A DNA stretch of 34,385 bases from Chryseobacterium sp. (GTDB lineage: Bacteria; Bacteroidota; Bacteroidia; Flavobacteriales; Weeksellaceae). A program made the position numbers and the translations under genes. The notes beneath the pieces are model-generated. The model was not told the DNA's origin. It ran no database searches and was given only the letters and a program-made list of their open reading frames with translations. The first letter of the stretch is position 1; every line of letters starts with the position of its first letter. Shown here piece by piece: positions 1 to 8,196 of the stretch. The stretch lies in contig QFQW01000035.1 in NCBI GenBank assembly GCA_003248755.1, forward strand, positions 1 through 34,385, in the 5' to 3' direction.

Positions 1-38
1 GAGGTTTTAAAAATTGTTGAGAAAAAAGACAAAACCTC
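1..38. repeat. 8-bp inverted repeat upstream of the Flavo-1-like RNA
   Basis: GAGGTTTT at 1-8 is the exact reverse complement of AAAACCTC at 31-38, with a 22-nt loop between them. It starts at the window edge, so it may be part of a longer structure. It could be a weak terminator of an upstream gene, part of the adjacent RNA, or chance in AT-rich sequence. Confidence 0.35.
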
Positions 39-42
39 AACA

Positions 43-112
43 TAGCCCCGATGGTAGCGGCATCCTTTTTTGTTTTTTCCGAAAAACAAAAAAGATATAG
101 CGGACAGCGGGT
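43..112 (+). ncRNA. Flavo-1-like structured RNA
   Basis: Two conserved arms, AGCCCCGATGGTAGCGGCAT at 44-63 and GATATAGCGGACAGCGGG at 94-111, flank a perfect hairpin: the T-rich arm 65-77 pairs with the A-rich arm 82-94 around a short loop. CCC at 46-48 can pair with GGG at 109-111 to close the outer helix. From memory this pattern matches the Flavo-1 RNA motif, which is largely confined to Flavobacteriia and has no known function. No open reading frame explains it. The strand is assigned from my recollection of the motif. The name has not been checked with a covariance model. Confidence 0.6.
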
Positions 113-168
113 TTGAAAAGTGAACCGAAGCACCAATCTTGTTGCTCCTAAAAATAAAAAACATCTGT

Positions 169-1074
169 ATGCTGAGAGCAGAACATATCAAAAAAACATA
201 CAACGCCGGTAAGAAAATCGCACTTCAGGACTTTTCGATTGAAGTTCCGACAGCCAGTATTTATGGGCTTCTCGGACCGAACGGTGCCGGAAAAACATCG
301 TTTATCCGAATCATTAATCAAATCACTCAGGCTGATGAGGGAAATGTCTGGATTGATGGCGAAAAACTGAATCCGGAACATATCAAAAACATCGGTTATA
401 TGCCGGAAGAACGCGGACTTTACAAAAATATGACGGTGGGCGACCAGCTTTTGTATTTTGGGGAACTGAAAGGAATGTCCCGACAGGAAGCGCTTTCGCA
501 AGCGAAATTCTGGTTTGAGCAACTTAATATCGACCAATGGTGGAAGAAAAAACTGAGTGAACTTTCGAAAGGAATGGCACAGAAAATCCAGTTTGTGGTA
601 ACGGTTCTGCATCGTCCGAAATTATTGATTCTGGATGAGCCTTTTTCAGGATTTGACCCAGTGAATGCGAACCTCATCAAAGACCAAATCATTCGCCTGA
701 AAAACGAAGGAACGACAATAATCTTATCGACTCACAGAATGGAAAGTGTAGAGGAAATGTGTGATTTTGTGGCGCTTATCAACAATTCTAAGAAAGTTCT
801 GGACGGGAAAGTTTTTGATGTTAGGGAACAATTTAAGCAGAATGTTTTTTCTGTGGTTTTATCGGATGTGAATTCTGAAAACCTGGAAGAACTGACGAGA
901 AAATATCAAATCGAAAATCTTGGAACTGCGAATGGCCTTTTCAATTTTGAATTGAAAAATACGGAGAATCAGAATATTTTGCTTCAAGACCTTCTTAAAA
1001 CAGGAACGATACGAACCTTCAATGAGAAAATCCCGAGTATGAATGAGGTTTTTATTAATGCAGTTAAGTCATAA
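169..1074 (+). CDS. ABC transporter ATP-binding protein (ABC-2 / NatA type)
   Basis: This is the cytoplasmic ATPase of an ABC-2 type exporter, 301 aa. Walker A is GPNGAGKT at residues 36-43, the signature is LSKGM, Walker B is LLILDEP, and the switch His lies in STHRM. The segment after about residue 210, ending in a PSMNEVF motif, looks like the DUF4162 tail common on NatA-like ATPases. I chose the ATG at 169; the frame also opens at a TTG at 139, but that would add ten residues ahead of the usual start of the fold. The permease gene begins 65 bp downstream and is its obvious partner. The substrate cannot be told; sodium or small-molecule export are the usual guesses for this family. Confidence 0.9.
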   Translation: MLRAEHIKKTYNAGKKIALQDFSIEVPTASIYGLLGPNGAGKTSFIRIINQITQADEGNVWIDGEKLNPEHIKNIGYMPEERGLYKNMTVGDQLLYFGELKGMSRQEALSQAKFWFEQLNIDQWWKKKLSELSKGMAQKIQFVVTVLHRPKLLILDEPFSGFDPVNANLIKDQIIRLKNEGTTIILSTHRMESVEEMCDFVALINNSKKVLDGKVFDVREQFKQNVFSVVLSDVNSENLEELTRKYQIENLGTANGLFNFELKNTENQNILLQDLLKTGTIRTFNEKIPSMNEVFINAVKS

Positions 1075-1099
1075 TTGATAACTGATAATCCATAATTGA

Positions 1100-1132
1100 T
1101 TTACTTTTTACTTAATACATTTTACTTTTTAC
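1100..1132 (+). repeat. Short direct repeat between ABC ATPase and permease genes
   Basis: The 12-mer TTTACTTTTTAC occurs at 1100-1111 and again at 1121-1132. Just upstream (about 1074-1100) is a run of AATTGATAACTGATAA-like units, a style of low-complexity repeat common between genes in this group. No gene or clear promoter is visible here. Confidence 0.5.
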
Positions 1133-1139
1133 AAAAAGA

Positions 1140-2450
1140 ATGAAAAATATATTCCTCATAACGAAAAGAGAATTTCTGACACAGGTTAAGAAAAAATCTT
1201 TTATTATCCTGACACTTCTGGCTCCGCTGATGATTATTGGATTTGGCGCTTTGATTGGCTTTATGTTCAAGGCTAACGAAGCGGAATACAAATTTGAAGT
1301 GGTTGACAAAAGCGGAATCTTTGCCGGCCAACTGAAGTCTACAAAAGATATTACTTACACTTTTGTCCCAACCAATACGGAAAATGCATTGGTTAAAAAT
1401 CTGAAAGAACTAAAAGGTTCGGACGGAATTCTCATCATCCCGGAATTGAAAGACAAAAATTTTGATGCATTGGAAAACGGAACAAAATTATTGACAAATA
1501 AGAAAATCGGTGTGGATACGAAAAGTATGGTTTCCAGAGATTTGAGCGAAATTTTGAAAAAAGAAAAAATCAAGATGCTTGGAATTTCCGAGGACAGAAT
1601 CGTGAATCTTGATAAAAGCTTCAAAATCATTTCTCAAAACGTGACAGAAAGCGACCGACCGGAAAGTGACCTGGCTTTCGGAATTAAGACTGCGTTGAGT
1701 TTTGGATTGATGTATGTTGTTTTTATGTTCATTATAATTTATGGCGTTCGTGTAATGAGAAGCGTTTTGGAAGAGAAAAATAACCGTGTTGTGGAAATCA
1801 TCATCTCATCTGTAAAGCCATTTGAACTGATGATGGGCAAAATCCTGGGTGTGACTTTGGTTGCTTTAACCCAGTTTATCATTTGGATTGCGATGTCTGT
1901 AACTGCAGCTTTTTTCCTTAATACAGGATTCGCGGCGATGCAGAAAAATATTCCGGCAGGACAAGAAGAACTGATGAAAAACCTGGATTTTCAACAAATC
2001 GCAACCGAGGTTTCTCACATTCTTTTGGATATGAATTATGTTGGAATTATCGGTGTTTTTGTATTTTTCTTTTTGTTTGGATACATCTTTTACAGCTCAA
2101 TGTATGCAGCAATTGGAAGTGCTGTTGATAACGAAACCGAAACTCAGCAATTCACGATGTTTGCGATTGTTCCTTTGATGTTGGGACTTTACGGAAGCTT
2201 CACAATTATGAATAACCCGGACGGGCCGATGGCTTTTTGGTTGTCGATTATCCCGTTTACTTCGCCAGTTGCGATGATTGCGAGGATTCCGTTTGGTGTG
2301 CCGCTTTGGCAGATTCTGTTGTCCATTTTCCTTTTGATTGCTTCTACTCTATTGATGGTTTATATTGCTGCGAAAATCTATAGAGTGGGAATTTTGATGT
2401 ATGGCAATAAAGCGACTTTGAAGGAGATTTGGAAGTGGATTAGAAGTTGA
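1140..2450 (+). CDS. ABC-2 type transporter permease (NatB-like)
   Basis: This inner-membrane permease of 436 aa works with the ATPase encoded just upstream. The architecture is the classic ABC-2 exporter form: a cytoplasmic start (KREFLTQVKKKSF), a first membrane helix at about residues 20-42, a large extracytoplasmic domain to about residue 180, then a block of five or so helices from about residue 180 to the C terminus. The loop after the second helix carries EEKNNRVVEIIISSV, a hallmark of the NatB / ABC-2_membrane_3 family. The start is ATG with no clear Shine-Dalgarno, as is usual in this phylum. The transported substrate is unknown. Confidence 0.88.
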   Translation: MKNIFLITKREFLTQVKKKSFIILTLLAPLMIIGFGALIGFMFKANEAEYKFEVVDKSGIFAGQLKSTKDITYTFVPTNTENALVKNLKELKGSDGILIIPELKDKNFDALENGTKLLTNKKIGVDTKSMVSRDLSEILKKEKIKMLGISEDRIVNLDKSFKIISQNVTESDRPESDLAFGIKTALSFGLMYVVFMFIIIYGVRVMRSVLEEKNNRVVEIIISSVKPFELMMGKILGVTLVALTQFIIWIAMSVTAAFFLNTGFAAMQKNIPAGQEELMKNLDFQQIATEVSHILLDMNYVGIIGVFVFFFLFGYIFYSSMYAAIGSAVDNETETQQFTMFAIVPLMLGLYGSFTIMNNPDGPMAFWLSIIPFTSPVAMIARIPFGVPLWQILLSIFLLIASTLLMVYIAAKIYRVGILMYGNKATLKEIWKWIRS

Positions 2451-2498
2451 TTTCTCTTTACAATAAATTTTCATTTTATTTGTGAAAAAATTAATACC

Positions 2499-2957
2499 GT
2501 GAAAAAACTTATTCTATTTGCTTTTGCTTCGTTAGTAATTATTTCTTGCAGGAAAGATGACAATGATGAGAAATCAGAATCTTTGATTGTTGGAACTTGG
2601 ACTCTGACTAAAAATCAAGTAATGTCAGGAAAAGACAATTCAGTTTTGTTCTCCGAAGCTATAACGGATTGTCCAGATAAAAGAACTTACTTATTCTCAG
2701 AAAATAATTACACAATAAACAGTTTCAAGGATAATTTCACGGTTTCTTGTATAATAGATGATACAGAAAATGGGGAATTTAATTATGATGAAAATCAGAA
2801 GCAAATCACATTCAAATCTACTCGTACAAATAATCCTTACACACTCAAAGTTAACTCAGTCACAAATCATGAGCTACAGTTAATCGACCCTCTTTATTAT
2901 TATGATGCTGACAATGATGGAATTAATGATAAATTTGTGATGGTCTTTAATAAATAA
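2499..2957 (+). CDS. Small lipocalin-like lipoprotein
   Basis: This is a 152-aa predicted lipoprotein. The signal peptide ends in SLVIISC with the lipid-accepting Cys at residue 17, followed by a charged linker (RKDDNDEKSE). The mature part opens with IVGTWTLTKNQVM, typical of the lipocalin-like domains found in many Bacteroidota lipoproteins, and is rich in short beta strands. The start is a GTG; no in-frame ATG lies nearby and the signal peptide begins directly at it. The gene follows the permease gene by 48 bp and could be read through from it, though no functional link is evident. It has its own strong terminator. Ligand and role are unknown. Confidence 0.7.
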   Translation: MKKLILFAFASLVIISCRKDDNDEKSESLIVGTWTLTKNQVMSGKDNSVLFSEAITDCPDKRTYLFSENNYTINSFKDNFTVSCIIDDTENGEFNYDENQKQITFKSTRTNNPYTLKVNSVTNHELQLIDPLYYYDADNDGINDKFVMVFNK

Positions 2958-2959
2958 TA

Positions 2960-2990
2960 AAAACGCTTTAGTATTTTCTAAGGCGTTTTA
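2960..2990 (+). terminator. Intrinsic terminator after the lipocalin-like gene
   Basis: AAAACGCTTTAG at 2960-2971 pairs with CTAAGGCGTTTT at 2978-2989 (one G-T pair) around a 6-nt loop. It starts two bases after the stop codon. Its T and A tracts let it work in both directions, so it may also end the convergent minus-strand gene at 3029. Confidence 0.8.
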
Positions 2991-3028
2991 TATTTAATTT
3001 TTCTGCTCCTATAATTCAAAACCAAATT

Positions 3029-4279
3029 TTATTTAATTATAATTTTTTGAGAATGACTTTGTTTTTGATTTTGGATTGTAAGAATATAATTCCCTTTAGA
3101 GAAGCCTCGAACATCAATAGTTAGTTTGTTAGTATTGTTAACATTTTGAGAATAAACAACTTTTCCTGTCATATCAACAAGGCTGACAAGAGATGATTCT
3201 TTGGAAAGTTGCTTGCTTAGAGAAATTGTAACTTTATCCGAAGCAGGATTTGGATAGATGCTTATCGAATTTTTGAGTTCATTTTCCTTGGCTTCTAAAG
3301 TCAAATCTGCTTGCGTATTCTTCCATATTTTTGCTTTTGAATTCTCCATTCCAACCGCATATCCCACTTTGACATTACTAAAATAGATGGATGAAATATA
3401 AGCATTCTGATTTTGTTGATACTCTTGGTATCCATTTTCAGGACTGTAGGTCATTCTTACCAAACCTCGCGGGCCACATCCGCACATAGTTTGTTCTTCA
3501 AAAATACCCCAAACAGTATTTTCATTGATGGCAAATATGCTTTTTATATTATGTATAGAACCATAGCCTAATTTTACAAAATTGTTGCCTCCATCTGTTG
3601 TTTTGTAGAAACCATTAGTATAATAAAAACCAATATCTTTATTTATAAAATTAAATGGAGAATAATAAGGTTCAATAATTTCAACCCAGTTCTTACCACC
3701 ATCTTGTGTTTTTAAAATTTTATTTAAGTAAGTATAAGGAGTATAATTACTTGTCGCATAGCCTATTTCTTCATTAAAAAACTGTATATCATAAAATTTC
3801 ACTTGCGAATCATTTCCGATAACTGCTTCCCAAGAACCACCCCCATCACTACTTTTAAGTAAAAAAGAATTAGTATCGGAATCCAGACATGAGAGGAAAA
3901 TTAGATTTTCGTTGACACATGAAATATAATTCAGAGTAACATTTGACCCTAATTCAATAGCTGTCCAAGTTTCACCACCATTGGTTGTTTTCAGTAATTT
4001 TCCATTAGCTGCAGTAATGTAGCCTATGTTTGATGTAGGGAACTGAATTTTCCCCAGATTTTGAGTTGTACCAGAATTTTTTTGTTGCCAAGTTGTACCA
4101 CCATCGGTAGTTTTGAGTATAATTCCATTGGTACCTGTGACTATTACAATATCTGGAGTAATGGCATAAACATCTGAAAAATTAGAAGCTGTTGTGTTAC
4201 CTATATTTTGTTCAATCCATTGTGCTGAACAATTAAAATGGAGAAACCAGAATAAAAAAAGTGTTAAGAAAGTTTTCAT
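3029..4279 (-). CDS. T9SS-secreted protein with Asp-box beta-propeller repeats
   Basis: This is a 416-aa protein exported by Sec and then by the type IX secretion system. A signal peptide (residues about 1-19, ending CSAQ) is followed by at least five repeats of the form K(T/S)xDGGxxW, for example ILKTTDGGTTW, LLKTTNGGETW and LLKSSDGGGSW. These are Asp-box motifs of BNR/sortilin or YCF48-like propellers. The last 80 residues are a type A T9SS sorting domain: ISIYPNPASDKVTISL, then a GNYILTI segment and the basic end QKIIIK. A role in surface binding or adhesion is plausible, but nothing shows an enzyme activity. It stands alone on the minus strand. Confidence 0.85.
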   Translation of the reverse strand: MKTFLTLFLFWFLHFNCSAQWIEQNIGNTTASNFSDVYAITPDIVIVTGTNGIILKTTDGGTTWQQKNSGTTQNLGKIQFPTSNIGYITAANGKLLKTTNGGETWTAIELGSNVTLNYISCVNENLIFLSCLDSDTNSFLLKSSDGGGSWEAVIGNDSQVKFYDIQFFNEEIGYATSNYTPYTYLNKILKTQDGGKNWVEIIEPYYSPFNFINKDIGFYYTNGFYKTTDGGNNFVKLGYGSIHNIKSIFAINENTVWGIFEEQTMCGCGPRGLVRMTYSPENGYQEYQQNQNAYISSIYFSNVKVGYAVGMENSKAKIWKNTQADLTLEAKENELKNSISIYPNPASDKVTISLSKQLSKESSLVSLVDMTGKVVYSQNVNNTNKLTIDVRGFSKGNYILTIQNQKQSHSQKIIIK

Positions 4280-4359
4280 TAGAAATAGTTTTCATAAAAA
4301 TAATGAAAAATTTCTTTCAAATTGAAAAAAATCTCAGTTAAAATTATGAAAAATCAAAA

Positions 4360-4387
4360 AAAAGAGAACCATAACTGATTCTCTTTT
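4360..4387 (-). terminator. Intrinsic terminator after the RNA helicase gene
   Basis: AAAAGAGAA at 4360-4368 pairs with TTCTCTTTT at 4379-4387 around a 10-nt loop. Read on the minus strand it is followed by a run of eight T, and it lies three bases beyond the helicase stop codon. Confidence 0.8.
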
Positions 4388-4390
4388 AAT

Positions 4391-5740
4391 TTATTTCTTT
4401 CTCTTAGCTTTTGATTTTTGCTTTTGTTGTGCTCTATTCGCACCAAATTTCTTAGGTGCTTTTCGTTTGCTTGGTCCACCAAGATTGATTTTCTTGTTCT
4501 TATCTTTTTTCTCGTGGAAAGCAGATTCTCCTTCGTTAAGTTTTGCCGTGGTCAGGAATTTCATTTTCACTTCATCCTGTTCAGACGCGATTTTGACTTT
4601 CGAAATGGTTACTTCTTCTGGAAATTCGGATTTTGTAATTTCTCTGTCCATCAATAGCTCGATGTCAAGAAGTTGAGCTTCTTCTTTTTTGGTGAAGAAA
4701 GTCACAGCAATTCCGTCTTTGTCTGCACGTCCGGTTCTACCAATTCTGTGAATGTATTGTTCAGCAACTTCTGGAACTTCGAAGTTGAAAACGTGAGAAA
4801 TATCCGGGATATCAAGACCTCTCGCCATAATATCAGTTGTAATGACACCTCGCAATTCCTCATTGCTGAATTCCTGCATTACTCTTAAACGGAAATTCTG
4901 AGATTTATTAGAGTGAATGACGCCAAACTCGTCTGGAAATTCTACATTCAGTTTTTCGAAGATAAGGTCAGCGTGTTTTTTATTATTTGCGAAAATTAGA
5001 ATCTTCTCAAGATTATCTTCGGTTTTCAAAAGATGAATTAATAAGTTCAATTTGGTATTAAAATTATCAACAGGAATCGCAGATTGGGCAATCTTTTCCA
5101 AAGGTGTTCCTGACCTTGCCAAGGAAATCTCGATTGGAGAAGCGAAATATTCGTTCAATATTTCATCCAATGCTTCTGTCATTGTTGCAGAAAAAAGAAT
5201 ATTCTGTCTTTTCTCTTTCATCATCTCGAAGATGTGAGTGAGTTGTGGACGGAAACCGAGATTCAGCATTTCGTCAAATTCGTCGATGATTAATTTGTTA
5301 ACTTCTCTTAGAGAAATCGCATTATCAATCGAGAGATCCATCACTCTTCCAGGCGTTCCCACCAAAATATCGCATCCGTCATTGAACAACAACTTCTGTG
5401 TATTGATGTTTTTTCCGCCATAAACTCCGATAACTCTTGCAGTTATATTTTCCGTCAGTTTTTCAAGAACTTCCGTTACCTGAACTACCAATTCTCTTGT
5501 GGGAACAAGAACCAAAACCGTTGGATTCCCCGTTTTATTATATTTCCAAGTTTTGAGAACAGGAAGCAGATAAGCCAAAGTTTTTCCGGTTCCGGTCTGG
5601 GCAATTCCCATCACATCGCGACCAGAAAGAATCGGTTTCAAACTTTTTTCCTGAATCGGCGTCGGTTCAAATAAATCTAAATCGGCTAGAACATCAAGAA
5701 TCTTTTCCGGTAAATCAAAATCTGCAAAAGTGGTTTTCAT
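4391..5740 (-). CDS. DEAD-box family ATP-dependent RNA helicase (motif II = DEFD)
   Basis: This is a cytoplasmic RNA helicase of 449 aa with both RecA-like domains. Motifs in order: Q motif (F5, PTPIQ about 26-30), motif I AQTGTGKT at 47-54, PTREL at 80-84, TPGR at 129-132, motif II at 153-156, SAT at 184-186, ARGLDIP at 306-312 and HRIGRTGR at 331-338. Motif II reads DEFD instead of DEAD; Asp153 and Glu154, the magnesium-binding pair, are kept. The C-terminal 50 residues are Lys-rich and probably bind RNA. Family roles include ribosome assembly and RNA turnover, often at low temperature. A -7-like box lies only four bases before the ATG. It is monocistronic, with its own terminator. Confidence 0.92.
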   Translation of the reverse strand: MKTTFADFDLPEKILDVLADLDLFEPTPIQEKSLKPILSGRDVMGIAQTGTGKTLAYLLPVLKTWKYNKTGNPTVLVLVPTRELVVQVTEVLEKLTENITARVIGVYGGKNINTQKLLFNDGCDILVGTPGRVMDLSIDNAISLREVNKLIIDEFDEMLNLGFRPQLTHIFEMMKEKRQNILFSATMTEALDEILNEYFASPIEISLARSGTPLEKIAQSAIPVDNFNTKLNLLIHLLKTEDNLEKILIFANNKKHADLIFEKLNVEFPDEFGVIHSNKSQNFRLRVMQEFSNEELRGVITTDIMARGLDIPDISHVFNFEVPEVAEQYIHRIGRTGRADKDGIAVTFFTKKEEAQLLDIELLMDREITKSEFPEEVTISKVKIASEQDEVKMKFLTTAKLNEGESAFHEKKDKNKKINLGGPSKRKAPKKFGANRAQQKQKSKAKRKK

Positions 5741-5744
5741 CCGG

Positions 5745-5752
5745 CAAAGATA
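5745..5752 (-). promoter_or_regulatory. Candidate -7 promoter box for the helicase gene
   Basis: On the minus strand the bases read TATCTTTG, matching the Bacteroidota -7 consensus TAnnTTTG exactly. The box ends four bases before the ATG, which would give a leaderless or nearly leaderless mRNA. No TTG lies at the ideal 19-21 base spacing upstream; the nearest candidates give gaps of 13 and 26 bases. Confidence 0.4.
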
Positions 5753-5789
5753 TGGATTTTGAAATCAAAGGGAAATTACAATTGACATT

Positions 5790-6914
5790 TCAAAAATGTT
5801 CAGTTCTATTTTCTAAATTATTAATATCAAAGAAATTATACCCCAAATCGTAAATATCATTTTGATGTTTATAGAATCTGCCGTCTGATTCCAAAACAAA
5901 ATCATTATCTTTATCGTTATAGATTATTAATTTGTACTTTTTTTTGAAATTAGATTGAACTTTTTTAGCATCTAAAATTTCATTTAAAAGAAGAAATTTT
6001 TCTGATTGTGATAGAAAAATTTGTTTACTGTTTTCATCGAAATTTATCCAAGCTGAATTTGGGAAGTTTTCATTTTTGTGAAATTTAGATAACTTTAGTT
6101 GTTGATACTTAAACATAGCTTTTCTATAAGCCATAATCAATTCGGAAGGAGCCTGACTTGCATAATCAGAAATAGTTTTAATGATTTTATTATTTTTTAC
6201 AAATGTCACTGTAACTCTATTTTGGTCACTTATGTCAGCCGAATAAGAGTTTTCGAGCTTTCTAATATTAGCTTTCTTAAAAGAATTTTCAATGGTTTTA
6301 TATTCGGCAATTGACATACTGGAAGTAAAAAATCCATCAGTTGTATTGTATTGTTCTCCTAAATAAACGACTTTACCATTTTTATCGAATTGAATATTCA
6401 TAATAGGACAAGTTCCATAACATCCAGACGAAGAAATTATTATTTTGTCAAAAGTTTCAGATGGATTTAATTTATATTTTAGATTATAATATTTCAAGTA
6501 ATAATCTTTATGCTTTTGAATTGTCAAAGTGTCTTTTGTAATTGAAATGATTTTATAACTATTCCAAGATTTTCTGATTGGATTAAAAATTTTCAAGCTA
6601 TCATCATCAATTTCATACCTAGTTGAGTCACCTTTATATACAATCCTTCTTTCTTCTCTTGGCTTTTCTTCATCCCAATTAAAAAAACCAAGTTTATCAA
6701 TTAAAGTTGCATTTTTATAAAAAATAAATCCTCCTAAATTGGATAAAAATGGAGAAGGAGGTTCATCATAATCTTGATTCTTATCAATATGTAATTCTAC
6801 ATCTTTTGCAAAATTCCATTCTCCAATAATATTTTTTTCAAATTGTTTTTGCTGTTCAGATTTACACGAAATCAAAAAGATTGCTAAAAGAAATATTTGA
6901 TAAATCAACTTCAT
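5790..6914 (-). CDS. DUF6438 domain lipoprotein
   Basis: This is a 374-aa predicted lipoprotein: the signal peptide ends LAIFLISC with the acceptor Cys at residue 17. The first part (IIGEWNFAKDVELHI) resembles a lipocalin-like start. The central part, about residues 155-255, begins IIISSSGCYGTCPIMNIQF and continues with an SADISDQNRVTVTF strand, a pattern I recognise as DUF6438. The two Cys of that motif (GCYGTCP) are conserved in the family and may form a disulfide. The remaining 100 residues match nothing I know. The gene starts nine bases after the histidine kinase stop codon, so the two are almost certainly co-transcribed. Function is unknown. Confidence 0.75.
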   Translation of the reverse strand: MKLIYQIFLLAIFLISCKSEQQKQFEKNIIGEWNFAKDVELHIDKNQDYDEPPSPFLSNLGGFIFYKNATLIDKLGFFNWDEEKPREERRIVYKGDSTRYEIDDDSLKIFNPIRKSWNSYKIISITKDTLTIQKHKDYYLKYYNLKYKLNPSETFDKIIISSSGCYGTCPIMNIQFDKNGKVVYLGEQYNTTDGFFTSSMSIAEYKTIENSFKKANIRKLENSYSADISDQNRVTVTFVKNNKIIKTISDYASQAPSELIMAYRKAMFKYQQLKLSKFHKNENFPNSAWINFDENSKQIFLSQSEKFLLLNEILDAKKVQSNFKKKYKLIIYNDKDNDFVLESDGRFYKHQNDIYDLGYNFFDINNLENRTEHF

Positions 6915-6923
6915 AAATAAAAA

Positions 6924-8084
6924 TTACTTTTGTTCTTCTCTCAAAATAATTCTAAAAGTCGTTCCTTTACCCACTTCAGAATTCGCAATTCTGACATCGC
7001 CTCGGTGATATTCGGAAACCACTCTTTTCGTCAAAGAAAGTCCTAATCCCCAACCACGTTTTTTGGTGGAAAAACCGGGTTTGAAAGCATTCCTGATCTG
7101 TTGTTTTGTCATTCCGCTTCCGGTATCGGTCACATCGATATAAACGCTTTTATTTTTTTTGTAAAGTGACAATTCTAATTTCCCTTCACCTTTCATTGCA
7201 TCAACCGCATTTTTTACTAGATTTTCAATTACCCAGCTCATCAAGATTCTACTGTGTGGAACGAGAATCGGTTCGTAAGTTTTCCTTAAAGTAAATTCAA
7301 CTTTTGTAGAAATTCTGGATTTCAGATAATCATAATTCTGCTGAACAGTTTCATTGATATCAAAATCATTGAGAGTAGGAATAGAACCAATTTTTGAGAA
7401 ACGTTCCGAAATGGTTTTCAGTCGGTCGACATCCATTTCAAGCTCTTTCACACCTAATCCATTCTCGTCCTCAAGCTTCATGATCTCGACCCAGCCAATC
7501 ATTGATGAAAGCGGCGTTCCGATCTGATGTGCCGTTTCCTTAGCCAAACCTGCCCAGACAAAACCTTCGTCGGTTTTCTTTAACAATCGCAAAAACCAAA
7601 AGGAAAAAACGAGATAAAGCGAAATGAAAAGTGCCAGCAAAAAAGGATAATAACGCAGGTAATTCATCAGATCCGAATTATCGTAATATAAATATTGATT
7701 GTTAAAATCCGGCAACTGAATTTCGAAAGGCGGGTATTTGCTTTCCATTTCGGAAATTTTGGTCTGCAATTTTACACTGTCTTTTAAAACTTCTTCCGAA
7801 ATCCCTCTACTTTCCAGCAATTCTCTTTTCTTGTTTGTAACAATAATCGGCAGATCTTCATTCTCACTAATGACATAAAGTGCCAGTTCATTGAATCTCG
7901 GGTCCACATCTGTATCCTGAAGATAACGCATCGCAGTCGCCAGAGATTTGATCCTTTCGGTTTCTTTACTTCTAAGATGCTGGATCAGGAAATTGGACGA
8001 AATAATAATCCCAGCGACAATCGAGGTCAGTATAAAATATACAACCCAGCTATTGATACGTTTCAGAAAATTAAGTCCTTTCAT
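6924..8084 (-). CDS. Membrane-bound sensor histidine kinase
   Basis: This is an inner-membrane two-component sensor kinase of 386 aa. Two membrane helices (about residues 13-35 and 146-167) bracket a periplasmic domain of about 110 residues. The phosphoacceptor is His186 in AKETAHQIGTPLSSMIGW, the HQIGTPL form frequent in Bacteroidota. The ATPase domain shows the N box (ENLVKNAVDAM, about 287-297), G1 box DTGSGM (320-325) and G2 box GWGLGL (344-349). There is no HAMP, PAS or receiver domain and no response regulator gene in the window, so its partner must lie elsewhere. It is first in an operon with the DUF6438 lipoprotein, which may take part in sensing or be a target. Confidence 0.9.
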   Translation of the reverse strand: MKGLNFLKRINSWVVYFILTSIVAGIIISSNFLIQHLRSKETERIKSLATAMRYLQDTDVDPRFNELALYVISENEDLPIIVTNKKRELLESRGISEEVLKDSVKLQTKISEMESKYPPFEIQLPDFNNQYLYYDNSDLMNYLRYYPFLLALFISLYLVFSFWFLRLLKKTDEGFVWAGLAKETAHQIGTPLSSMIGWVEIMKLEDENGLGVKELEMDVDRLKTISERFSKIGSIPTLNDFDINETVQQNYDYLKSRISTKVEFTLRKTYEPILVPHSRILMSWVIENLVKNAVDAMKGEGKLELSLYKKNKSVYIDVTDTGSGMTKQQIRNAFKPGFSTKKRGWGLGLSLTKRVVSEYHRGDVRIANSEVGKGTTFRIILREEQK

Positions 8085-8196
8085 TATTGCTTATAAAACG
8101 GCAATTTAGGAATTTATTATATAAATTAGACATTAGATATCAGACTGAAAAATCAAAGATTAATGCAGATATTTGTATTCGAATAAATTAAAGACA

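Noticed and set aside
139..168. TTG start for the ABC ATPase gene
   Set aside because: The extra ten residues are not part of the fold; an ATG at 169 gives the usual start.
148..612. 154-codon open frame on the minus strand
   Set aside because: It is antisense to the well-supported ABC ATPase gene and has no recognisable domain.
3029..4279. Sialidase activity from the Asp-box repeats
   Set aside because: Asp boxes also occur in non-enzymatic propellers; no sialidase Arg triad or RIP motif is visible.
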